Positions 12,907 to 23,492 of a DNA stretch of 64,000 nucleotides are shown piece by piece (the stretch's first letter is position 1; each line of letters opens with the position of its first letter). The stretch comes from Antitrichia curtipendula. Taxonomy: Eukaryota > Streptophyta > Bryopsida > Hypnales > Leucodontaceae. Made by a program: the position numbers and the translations under genes. The stretch lies in NCBI GenBank assembly GCA_951230915.1, contig OX579636.1:34407567-34471566 (forward strand), given 5' to 3'. The notes under the pieces were generated by a model. The model did not search any database, was not told the DNA's origin, and was given only the letters and a program-made list of their open reading frames with translations.

Positions 12907-12970
12907 TAGACAAAGGTAGATATGAAAATTTCAAAATCTAGACAAAGGTAGATATGAAAATTTCAAAATC
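12907..12970. repeat. 32-bp tandem duplication
   Basis: The segment beginning TAGACAAAGGTAGATATG is present twice, head to tail, with a period of 32 bp and no difference seen. Confidence 0.9.
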
Positions 12971-13209
12971 TACTAATCACTGAGATTAATATTTTAAAAT
13001 CTACAAATCTACAAGTGGCAAACAAGTCGCAAATGAGTCACATATGAGGTGACTTTTGCAATTGCTACACTTTTATCCTAGATTTTACAATGTCCATTGC
13101 AACTACAAGTCTCCAAATTATCACCAGCCGCAAATAAGTTGCAAGTGTCCTATGCAACTGAAAAACTAGTTGGACAGTGTAGTTGTAAAACCCTCATTTT
13201 CTTCTAATG

Positions 13210-13761
13210 CCAGGATCCTAAATTTTTTTTTGGCATAATTCATTCCTAAAGTGTCAAGCAATGGCCTTAGAAATTGTTGCTCATCCTAAGTTTAGTGAAC
13301 TTATCATGTATTCGTATCAATGAATTATCAATTGTCTAATTATGGAGCACATTTGGTGAATATAGGTGGGAAAAATTTGAGGGCTTTTAAAATAATAAAA
13401 ATAAACTTTTAGCGTATAAAATTTGATGAACACATATAGAGATGACTCAGTGCTCTAAGAGATATGAGGATCTAGGGACCGTGGAACCTCCATACCTTAA
13501 GTTAGGGTGTTTGTTTGTTATGTTGAAATCTTTTGGACCATAGATCTCCCAATCGTGTTCCTGGTAGAAAGTTCTCTACAAAGAAGGGTGCATGGATTCA
13601 TAACATTTGAACCTACAGTGTGAAAGTGATGAATTTTAAAGTTTTTTAAAATTAGAACATTACTTTTACTTGTATTTTGGCACAGGGCACACTAGTATCA
13701 TTTAATGCAAGGAGCAGTAGGGCCACATGGACTTCACTTTTTCAATTTTCCATTAAGTTTA
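13210..13761. other. Gene-free stretch with fragment of a dispersed repeat
   Basis: At 13661-13705 the sequence matches, in reverse complement, the repeat at about 19506-19560 (CTAGTGTGCCCTGTG core followed by AAGTAAAAGTAAT). Nothing else is supported. Confidence 0.4.
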
Positions 13762-14780
13762 GAGCATCTCCAAATTCTTCAATCAAAAAGATAGGGATAG
13801 GGAAGCCTCTCCCCACCAGTGCTTCTCTAAATTTGAACAATTTACTGCAAAGGAAGCTCCGCATGGGTAGTTACTGCAAATCAAGTCAAATACAATTAAC
13901 ATATTCGGAATAGACATGCACTTTTCAGTAAAACGAAGGATACAGGTTACTGAAATTGAATTCCCTATCTAGGATGTTGTATATAGAACTCACCCCCCCC
14001 CTCCCCAAATTTTTAGGAATAGGGAACCCTAGTTGGGGGGGGTCTTTTCTATCCAGATGAGTTTCATCCGGGTAGGGATAGGGAAGCCCCCCGGGCGAGA
14101 CGTTAAGTACCCCCCACAAGCTTTCCGAGGGAGGACGTGGCCTGCTGGTGGGCCAAGAGAACGCACTCCCTGGCCGGGCCGTCACTCCCTATGCCCTTCC
14201 TTTTGGTTTTGAAATTTGTCCATAACTTTTGAATGGAGATTCAAAATACCAAACGGATTTTCGGAGGTGAAACTCATCTTCATTTACCAACTTTTTTTAG
14301 CTCAATTTTTTTTGAGAAAAATTATTCTAATATGCTTAAATGAAGTCTAAAATTTCACCTTAAACACAATTTTTACTTTTGACTTAACTATAAGTGCTTG
14401 AGAAACTACAAATTCTAATTCATTTGTCCCACATGGTTCTTCTACCTCCTACCACCCCATATGTATATATATAGCTTTCTTTTTCCTTGGAAATTCGAAT
14501 TACTATTGTTTCTGTACGAAAGCAAGCTACAAGTTTAGTAAATTGGTTTGTTTCTTTTGTATTTTTTTAACATTACAAAAAAAGCAGAAGAAAAAAATAA
14601 TAATAATGAAGCAAACAGTTAATACCTTGCGTTCATACAGAACCAAGGAAGGGCGCAGGGAGTGACGGCCCGGCCAGGGAGCGGGTTCTCCTGGCCCACC
14701 AGCAGGCCACGTCCCCCCCCCCCCCCGGAAAGCTCGTGGGGGGGGTACTTAACGTCTCGCGCCCCCCGGTGGGCATGCTC
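13762..14780. mobile_element. PIF/Harbinger-like MITE with GC-rich foldback (1019 bp)
   Basis: The ends are GAGCATCTCC on the left and GGGCATGCTC on the right (reverse complement GAGCATGCCC). Both are flanked directly by TTA (13759-13761 and 14781-14783), the target duplication typical of PIF/Harbinger elements. Inside, arms at about 14085-14207 and 14641-14767 are inverted copies of a GC-rich segment (GGACGTGGCCTGCTGG, GGCCGGGCCGTCACTCCCT). Runs of 14 C (14713-14726) and 9 C (13993-14001) lie in or near the arms. No transposase. Confidence 0.75.
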
Positions 14781-15815
14781 TTAACCTGATTTCTGCCCTG
14801 CTGACAACCATGGGAGTGATAGCAGTTTCCAAGTGGCTGGGTTTCTAAAGAAAGTTAATTTAGGGTTTTGCAGTCAGCGGCTTGCAAGGCGGCCCGGGGA
14901 CTGAATTTGCTTTTCATTTGGGACCCAAATTTATAAAATCAGGCGGTCAGGAATGGGTTCGAATTATCCACGTGGCATTCCCGGGCTCTAATTTGCCCAG
15001 GAGCTGCATTAGGAGTTAAATTCGTGGAAGAGGTTTATTAGCACGATGAAAGGCACATTGCATGATGGCTGTCAGAGTTTGCAGGTCTGATTTGGTTCCA
15101 TTCTTGCAATTTGGTAATTTTTGCCTCAAATGAATGAAAATTGCAAAAATAGAACAAGATTCGTTGCAATTAAGTGTTTTCCATCTTGTTTTGAGGAGGG
15201 CTAATTGTAATATTCATACACACCCTTGTATTACGGTGAACCAGACTAGTACTGCCCCCATCTCAATTCCACCCTTATGTACATTTCTAAATGAAAATGT
15301 GCACTGCAGGTACATGCGGGCGGAATTGGAATTTGAATGGTAACAGGTAGGTCACCCAATGGCATTAGCAATTTCCAATATTGATCTGTATAAGGTATGT
15401 GCATATAAAACGGCCACCTAAAGTAAGTGTTTAGAGTACATTCATTTAGAGTGATGATTCTTGGTACACATATTTTTAGAGCATCCCTTTCAAACTACAA
15501 CCAAAAAAGCTATGCACTACTATAATGGAGGGGAGCAAAACTAGATTTTGTCAAAACTCTCAACTTTTTCCCTATGGTGACCACCTTGTCCATAATGTGT
15601 CAACAAAAGCCAAGACACAATCCTTGAGAAAAAGTCTAAAGCATATTATGACAAGCATATAGAAATAAAACAATCAACACTAAAAATGGAAATTCTTGAG
15701 TGAAAACTAGCAATAAGTACTATAGTAGCCCGCAAAATAAAGATAATATAGCTAGCAAAGCTACAATTTAATGCAGGGCCATGAATTTGTTGAATTGCAT
15801 GAAGACTTGCTATGA
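14781..15815. other. Gene-free stretch, partly GC-richer
   Basis: From about 14790 to 15070 the sequence is GC-richer and looks single-copy, but no coding frame stands out. At 15230-15356 there is a relative of the small MITE at 11719-11861. A GAGCATCCC motif preceded by TTA at 15479 resembles a Harbinger-type end, but no partner was found. Confidence 0.4.
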
Positions 15816-16056
15816 CTAACCCCTAGGGGCCAAAATATGGCCTCTGCATTTTTGGAGGATGTCCTTGTTTGACTCTTATAACCTTTTCAATGGTAAGGTC
15901 AAAAGACACGTCCTTTTTCTTGTATCTCCGGACATGTCTCTACTACCAATCGATGCGGTCAAATAGTGTGGATCTTTTCTTAGATGATAGTTTAATTGGA
16001 ATGAGTATAGAAGATTTTGGATTTCTGTAAACACGGGCTGGGCGTTCAGGGGTTAA
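15816..16056. mobile_element. Short TTAA-family derivative (241 bp)
   Basis: The left end CTAACCCCTAGGGGCC (first T changed to C) and right end GGCGTTCAGGGGTTAA are family-like termini around a short non-coding core. Confidence 0.6.
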
Positions 16057-17339
16057 GAGCTTGCATGTGATTCTTATGGGGTGCCAAAGTTTCATTTGGT
16101 GCAAATGGATTGTGGTGTAATGGCCATGGCAATTGCTTGTGCTTGAGGGAAAAAACATATATCCCCGTAATGATGAACTTATTATTAAATTTGGTTTCTA
16201 GAGGGGTTCTTTTGCATATGAAAAAAAACTTTGCTATGTTCGCTACATTTTTCTTGATTTTGAAGAATACACCAAAATGAGTAAAAACTTCATTAATATC
16301 TTTCCCATCTTTTATCTGAAGTTGGTTTTGATTTTGATATTGTTTACAATTCGTACACAAAATTCATCAAACAACTGCAATGCCCTTGGTTGGTAGCATT
16401 GATTTGTTATTGAAAGATTAGCTGGTCACTGAAAGTTAATAATACATGGATTACAAATTAAACTAACATTAGTGAAGTTGTAATTAGAGTTATATATAAT
16501 AGCTTATTTACTATGTCATATCTGTGAAGGTTTTGACACCTTTATTTTTCTCATCGGAAGATGTTCACCTCAAAAAAATTATTGTGTCTTATCCAAAGGG
16601 CACGGTAATGGTAATAATTCTTATCGTTGTTTCCACCAATGACATTTTGTTTATTGCACTTTCAATAATTGATGGACAAATAAAATTTTGCCAAATTTTA
16701 TGCTATAAAGGTTTGTTACCGGTAGTCCTTAATGGAATGGTATATCAAAGGTGAAATATTTGAATCCTTATAATTGTGGGCCAATATGAAACATTACAAT
16801 TAGCATTGCAAATACCACCAAAAGGCCTTTAAAAAGGAGTTGTGCACATAAGAGGTTTCATATAATTTTGAACCAATGAGGCAAAAATATATCAAAAATT
16901 GAAGTGTAGACCAATAGGTGCATTCTTCATTTCTACAATGATTTGGAAAGTCGACCATTGGACCCTTTTGGGTTGCAATGTCCTAACATGGTTAAGGGAT
17001 AAATATGTATTATTCATACTATCACCCTCATATCTTCATTCATAGTCTCGGAGCACCTAACCCTACAACCGCCTTTCTATTAGTAGTATGATTTGATAGG
17101 GGATCCTTTATAATGTGGTTTGTACATCTCCTGTGCAACTTATTGACAAATTGGGAATTGGGGACATTTTACAAATATAATGAAATCAATGTTAGTAGTG
17201 AAACTGCACTTTTGCATGTACAAATGAATTCCTTTTTAAACTTTGTTGTTGGCAAATACTACCTTTACCTCAAAACAAATCCAAGGTCTCTAGTTGGAAA
17301 CTAGTCGGAGTTACTTACTATTAGTACAAACGAAATATA
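16057..17339. other. Gene-free stretch
   Basis: Only short AT-rich open frames on both strands; no domain or splice pattern is recognisable. Confidence 0.45.
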
Positions 17340-17718
17340 GTAAGACCACCCATTTCTAACCAGGGACCAATTTTCAACCGGTAGTGCCCCTATTTCCAAT
17401 CAAGACTTGTAATGTGTTTTTTATTCTTTTTTAACTTTGGAACTAGTAAGATCATGACATATGTCCTAAAGTATGCAGAAAATAGATAGTAGGAAGACTC
17501 TAGTGATTGGGAATTGGAAGATTCTAGTGATTGGGAATTGATTCAGAACACTTTTTGGCTCCCAAAATTCACAGAAATTTCAGTTTTGCAAAAAAAATTC
17601 TGAAAATTTCACAATCTTAATATTTTTTATCTTCCTACACAGGAAAAAACTCCATTGCATTCAATTGCTCACCATCTGCACCACAGGAGCTTAAGTGATT
17701 AGGTATAGGTGGTCTTAC
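17340..17718. mobile_element. Putative MITE with GTAAGACCACC ends (379 bp)
   Basis: GTAAGACCACC at the left end is mirrored by GGTGGTCTTAC at the right end, and similarity continues a few bases further on both sides. The interior includes a small direct repeat (CTAGTGATTGGGAATTG twice, about 17500-17541). It is non-coding. The target duplication is unclear. Confidence 0.55.
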
Positions 17719-18257
17719 CATAGCCACAATGCCACATGACCAATCACAACTGAAAAACAGAAGCTGCAGCTACAAAGAATCCCTCATCAACACTGCATGG
17801 GAAGTTTGTATTTATTTAGTGGAAAAAGTGAACCTTTGAAGTAAGTTGTCAGACAAAAAGCTTTACAGCATGTGAATCAGAATTTTGTATAATTTTCTTA
17901 AATTATTGACGAGCATATCACTTTGTGGGTGAAAAAGAGAGTCAGAAATTGGACCACAACATGCACTCAGACCTTCATTCCATTGCTGTCAAAACAGTGC
18001 TAGTTTGTGCATCTCATGACTGTAGTAACCAGGCACATTCTTGTTGCAACTCTCTTTTTGGAACGTAATAAATAAAAAGAAAAGAAAAGGTGCATCCCTT
18101 TTCAATCACAATGCCAGGGCAGGTTTGAGAGAGAAAGAGTTGATCAAGTGCGCATGATTGGAGCAGTTGGGTCCGAAGGTTCAATGGAAGTCAATTACAA
18201 CACAAGTAGAAAATGTATCCTCGGAAACCAAGCTACAATTCCCAAGCTTTGGTGTGC
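17719..18257. other. Gene-free stretch
   Basis: Mixed-composition DNA without a convincing frame or repeat structure. I see nothing to annotate. Confidence 0.4.
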
Positions 18258-19226
18258 TTAACCCCTCACCGCCGAAGCTCTAACCATGTCAAAAAACAAC
18301 CTTGCTTTTCAAGTGTTATAAATCTAAATGTGAGTAAGGTATAAAAATCTCAACCGTACAATATTATAGTGTGCATGTTGTAGATGCTGTAAGTAAAATT
18401 TGGGGTCATTTGACCGTATAGATTGAAAGATTATAATGTTTTAGTGTTGAAAAAAGATGCTGAAATTTTCCTTAAAACACATTTCGAGGTGGAATTCGAT
18501 TTCTAAACCTACTCAAATGAAAAAAATTGAAACTACAAGGTGATTCTAAACCAAAAGACAAACACTTTGGTGGAAAAAAATCCCATTTAATTGACTCATT
18601 GCATTTGCAAAGTTGTTTTGAAATGTCAAAAAACAGTGAAAAAAGTAGCAAAAAAACACATCTAGAGCTGAACCTACCTCTGCTAGAATGCTTCTTAGTC
18701 AATCATATCTTCTTGGATTGATATGAAATTTTTACCACAAGAACTAGACTAGTATTTGAAACTTTTCCAACAAACATTATTGAAAAAAACTCTTGTATGA
18801 AGAAGTTATAAGCCACCAAAGTTCACTGTAATGCAAAAATGTCTAGTTTTTGAACTTCGAATTGCTCCCAAGCATTCAAAACAACTTGGGTTGACATGAA
18901 AATTTAACCACAATAACTAGACTTAAAGGGGAACATAACGCAACAAATTTGATTGAAAACGAACATTGGATGGAGGAGATACAAGCCCCCGAAGTTGCAG
19001 CCTTCAAATGCAGTTTGGTGAATTCAAATTGAACCTATGAACTTTGATTGGCTTTCAAGAAATCAATAAAGCTCACATTGATCTGAAAATTCTTCCACAT
19101 AAACTAGAAGAGAGAGCGCAACTTTACCAACAAGTTTTATTGAGTTTGGACATCGGATGCAAAAGTTACAGCACTTTGAATTTTCTGTGAGGACACTTTT
19201 CGTCCCCTCTGGCGATGAGGGGTTAA
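18258..19226. mobile_element. TTAA-bounded element, divergent interior (969 bp)
   Basis: It begins TTAACCCCTCACCGCCG and ends GGCGATGAGGGGTTAA, giving inverted ends of about 14 bp. The interior differs from the 925-bp group but holds internal near-repeats (GAACTTTGATTGG, GACATGAAAATTTAACCACAA-type segments occurring two or three times). The final TTAA (19223-19226) is also the start of a further end-like sequence, TTAACCCATAAACGCCG, which has no visible partner. Confidence 0.7.
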
Positions 19227-19499
19227 CCCATAAACGCCGCCGAGGACGTTTTTGGGTGGATGAATGACAAAGAATCTCTCCATGTAGTACATAAGTGCAA
19301 CTATTCATCTTCCCAATTTTGTGCGAAAAGGGAAGATCAACTACAGTAGTTTGTTTTCTAGTGAGTGTTTTTTGCATTATTTTAATCCAACAATTCACAT
19401 GGTGACAAAACAGATGATTTTCACGGCTAAGAGCCCGTCGTTTAAGGACTAAATGGACTTTGGAACCGACAAGAACTTCTGATTTAATCACTACTTCTA

Positions 19500-20325
19500 T
19501 TGTAGTCTACTAGTGTGCCCTGTGACGTTGTCATACTAATTGCCAAAGTAAAAGTAATTTTGAAATTTTGAAATTTCATGAAATTCAATAACTTTCAAAG
19601 CCAATGGTCAAAATGTCACAAAACAAAGCCTATGCACCAAAGTCCTAGTAGAGGACTTTCCGACAATACAAAGAACACAACTAGGGGACGCTTGGTCCAA
19701 GAGGTCTCACTGTAACAAACAAAGAAACAACCTAACTTAATGAATGGACTAGTGTGCCTTGTATTGTTGCCACAACCAAAATAAAAGTAAATTTTTGTTT
19801 TGTTTTATTTATAAAAATTGACTAAAACTTTGAAATTCAATAACTTTCACACCGTAGTGTGAGAGGTTGAGTTCTTAGAACGAGTATAAAGCTTTGTGCA
19901 TAGAGGATGCAAGGGCTTTGTTTTGTGGTGTTTGGACATGCTATGTAAGTTATGATCTCTCAGGTATAAAAAGATAATTTAATTCACTTTTTTAATTTAA
20001 TTTACTTTTTTAATTTAAAAAATCTATAACTTTCACACTATAGGTCCAGATGCCACAAAATTGGCACAAATAGAAAGCTCTAATAAATTTTTTCTACTAT
20101 TTTACCTCATAAAAACTTTGAAATTCAATATATTTTCTTCTGTGAATTGAAATGCCACAAAACAAAAGCCCATGCACCCCTCCTTGTTGAGGGCTTTCTA
20201 ACTGTACCAAAATCATGACCAAAAAATGCATGGTTCCAGAGGTCTCATTGTCTCATTGTAACAAACAAATAAAACAAAACAAATAAAAATGAACAACCTA
20301 ACTTGTTTGGTGTTTTAAATGACCT
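19500..20325. repeat. Degenerate repeat array, direct and inverted units
   Basis: Segments such as CTAGTGTGCCYTGT, CACAAAACAAAGCC, GAGGACTTTC and AGAGGTCTCACTGTAACAAA appear at 19506-19745 and again in diverged form at 19747-20320. A partly inverted copy lies at about 19850-19940. It looks like old insertions of one repeat into itself. It is not coding. Confidence 0.5.
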
Positions 20326-21343
20326 CCTTTCAATTGTCTAATAACATATCACAATAATAAGTTACATCCTTCAAATAAAAGTTCAGGGAAATGTTCATAG
20401 AAAAATGGCCCGGGGTGAATTGAAAATTTGCCACAATATAGATTCAGAGTTACATTGATATACATGCCTTTGATGACATACAGTTCAGTTCACACTTGAG
20501 CATTGAACTTTGAATTTTATTTTCATTATTTATTTATTTTTGAAACGTTCATTTTTATTTATTTTTGACACGAGTGGAATGGAATTTAATTGCAAAGGAG
20601 ACTCTGAAAACTTATTTACGTTAAAGCTTAGCTGGCGGATCGGATGCTGAGTGTTCATGCAAAATGGAGCACTCTGCCATGACAGGGAAAGCAAGACCGC
20701 TGGTCGATTTCACCCCAACTTTTGCCAGGGACGTATTAATGGAGAACTGTTGTGATCTCATGGACTGAGGCTCAATAACTGAAGACTGAAGGCATGAGAA
20801 TTGCTGTCAAAAAAAAAACTTTAAAAAAAACTTTAAAAAAACTTAAGAAAAATAAAAATTTTAAGTGAAAAAAAACTTGACCAACAATGCCATGAGATGG
20901 ACTTCTCATGGTACATGTCTTATAAGAGCATCCTCAGTCCCAACAACAACTGGTCCGCGTGAACCGACCCCATTGCGCATCCCCAGTTTTATCCCTAGGA
21001 AAAACACTAAAAATATATTTATTTGCCACACATTATGAAATTTGGAAAATTTGGAATTCATATCTGCAATTAGAATGTCCATGGCCAAATTTTGATTTTG
21101 GTAATTGTGGTTTGTCAAGACCTATGTGATTTTTTTTACATATATCTTGTTTTTGAAGTGGTTGCCCAGTGTCTTAAAATTTTAATTTTATTGTGCCTAT
21201 TCAAAGTACCTTGGGATGTGCTTCTAGTGATAGTATTTTTCAAGTTCAACTATTATATATGAGCCAAAAGTTTAAGAAATTCATTTGTTATTATTTAGGA
21301 CGGTTGGAGTAGGTTTTGAGCAATAATCTTTAAATTTAGTACA
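20326..21343. other. Gene-free stretch
   Basis: A GC-richer patch at about 20625-20790 carries no convincing frame. TAA followed by GAGCATCCTC at 20923 resembles a Harbinger-type end, but no partner was seen. Confidence 0.4.
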
Positions 21344-22271
21344 TTATCCCCTAAAGGACCAAGGCCATTTTTCTGCCAAAAAACACTCAAAACTGCCATT
21401 TCTATAGCAAAGAGTAAAAAAAATTGAAAATTGTTTTTTTTTCACATCTAACCGTAGAATCCTATACCTAACTAGTATGAAAATGTATGGAAAAAATTTC
21501 AGAATTTTTGACCGCACAGATTGCAAGATATCTGCGTTTAAAGTGAAAAAAACAAGTTTTTCAGCACATTGCGGGACTAGATTTTATGACTTTGAACATT
21601 TTTAACTTAAATATTTTGCACTACAGAGTTTTGAGCGTTTAATCTTTATAGTGGAGAATTGAGTTGAGAGTCTAGGGGAAAAAAGAAAATCCAAAAAAAC
21701 TTAATTTTCATTATTAAAGAAATTGTTAAGTAGAAGTAGGTACAAGATAGAAAGAAAATTTAAAATATTAATATCTTTTATATGGAATTAAAAAGCACTA
21801 ATCCCAATGGTGAGATTGTTCTAGCAAAAAAACTAAACCTTGTGGAACTTTTTTTTTTGAAAAATTATAAAAATTATATTCAGAAATGAATCCTACAAGT
21901 TATTTTTTCAGGAAGATGCTCTAAGTGCCCGAAAAACAAGCTTGTCCATAACATTCTCCTAAAAAATCCAAATGAAATGAATCAAAGCTTTTCAGATAGA
22001 CAAAAATATAATCTATAAGAAAAAAAAACTAGAAAAAAAAAAAAAAAATTGCAAATTTTTTTTGCTGCCCCTCGACCCCTGTTTTGAGCTTAATTGGGCA
22101 TAACTTTTTTTCCCGGGCACCGATTGTGAAAAAAAAAATATTCCCATAAAGCTAATCAGATTTTCTACCTCCAAAACAAGTTTCAAAAAATCAGGAGAAA
22201 ATTTCAGCTCGTAGGTACCTGCCCGAAAACCCATTTGTCCCCCGAGGGGACAATCGTCCTTTAGGGGTTAA
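21344..22271 (-). mobile_element. TTAA-family element, full form, inverted (928 bp)
   Basis: Read on the minus strand it opens TTAACCCCTAAAGGACG with a GTCCCCTCGGGGGAC palindrome and closes with CTTTAGGGGATAA, so the distal TTAA has drifted to TTAT. Length and sequence closely match the element at 4349-5276. Confidence 0.85.
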
Positions 22272-22369
22272 GATTGCAATATGTTTCTATTATGTCAATG
22301 AATTATATTTTGACACCATTTAAATTGTTTAAAAAGGTAACTCATGTTATTTCTATGATTGTATTTTTT

Positions 22370-22929
22370 ACAAGTTCAAAATTTTAGATGTAGAAATTAA
22401 ATAGTAGATTGAGAGACTTCAATCAATCATTGTCATTTCTACACCCACTGGTTTGTGATTAATATTAATAAACAATCTACATCCTATGATTTTGTTTCTT
22501 TCAAAAAAGATATTGAAAATTGAGTAAAATAAGGGACTGCAAGGTTTATTTTAGAGTAGAGAATCCATAACTACACCGCAATCTAAAACATCTCATAGCT
22601 TTTGTTTCATTAATAAAAATGGAATGATTCAAAGCTTCATGCATATATAAATCTACAAAATGAATTTTAAAATTTTTTGTTTGATAAAAAAGAGGGATTT
22701 TAAAGATCTACCTAGATTGTTCAAGTTGAGAAACAAACTACATATTAGGCCATAACTTTTGGTTCATATTTCCAAATGTCCTCAATTTTAGTGCCTATGA
22801 AAGATATTCCTTGTCCACACCTTCTACTAAAGTTTGGGCCAAAACCATGAAAATCTCCAATCACATGTACCTGCCCAACATTTACATATTCCCCCCCCCA
22901 AAACGTAGCTTGTTCTTTTTAGGGGTTAA
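22370..22929 (-). mobile_element. Truncated TTAA-family element
   Basis: Only one end is clear: TTTTTAGGGGTTAA at 22916-22929. The body matches the second half of the copies at 46244-47174 and 25433-26462 (AATAAACAATCTACATCCTATG, GTACCTGCCCAA). The other end seems to have been lost near 22370, about 100 bp right of the neighbouring element. Confidence 0.6.
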
Positions 22930-23159
22930 TCATCTTTGAATCCATATAATATGTGATCTTGTTGTTACAAAGGCATTTAGTTAGAAGACTCTTTGCTTAC
23001 AATTCAGCGAAAAAAACATACTCGAAATCTTATTTGGACAATTTTAAATGTTAAGTTGTGTTCCTTAAACGTCGACTCGAGCCTTGAAGGAGTAGAAAAA
23101 CGTCCATACAGTTGGATACCAAATGCCAGGGTGAAACGCGCCCCTTGCTCGTCCCCCCT

Positions 23160-23436
23160 TAAGGTAGGCACCCCCTAAAATGGCACCTGACCTTAAAGTG
23201 CCATCTACAGGTTGTGTACATTTCCAAAATCAGTTATGTACCTATTTGGATGGAGAGCTTTCAGAAACAAACTTTGACCCTTCATAACTTTTGCATACAC
23301 TGTCCAAATGCCACGTTCTCTGGTGTGTTGGAACCTCCTTTCACTCGCCAACAAGAATATATGAAAATGTGACCAGTCAAAAAGTAGTAACTAGGCTCAA
23401 TAGCAAAAAGTGGCGGTTTTGGGTGTATCCACCTTA
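23160..23436. mobile_element. AAGGTA-family MITE (277 bp)
   Basis: The ends TAAGGTAGGCACCCCC and GGTGTATCCACCTTA are inverted, imperfect copies and sit next to TA. The interior is non-coding. Confidence 0.55.
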
Positions 23437-23466
23437 AGTCATTCCGCAAATGCATGTAAGGAAAAG

Positions 23467-23492
23467 CCCCCCCCCCCCCCCCCCCCCCCCCC
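23467..23492. repeat. 26-base C homopolymer
   Basis: An uninterrupted run of 26 C (G on the minus strand). Such runs are prone to length error in sequencing and to quadruplex formation on the G strand. Confidence 0.95.

Larger units (their letters stand above)
12133..13209. mobile_element. Putative CACTA-like non-autonomous element
   Basis: The left end reads CACTAAAAGAAAA. The right end, read in reverse complement, is CATTAGAAGAAAA (11 of 13 match). The flanking triplets are CTA on the left and CCA on the right, close to the 3-bp duplication expected of CACTA elements. Motifs such as GCAACTA and TAGTTGC are scattered near both ends, like CACTA subterminal repeats. There is no transposase. 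A nested 458-bp unit with its own inverted ends lies at 12175-12632. Confidence 0.45.

Noticed and set aside
14941..14985. GGGTTCGAATTATCC considered as a tRNA T-arm
   Set aside because: No matching acceptor, D-arm or anticodon stem can be drawn around it.
19063..19491. 142-codon minus-strand frame
   Set aside because: It crosses the boundary of a TTAA-bounded element, so it cannot be an ancestral gene; no motif.
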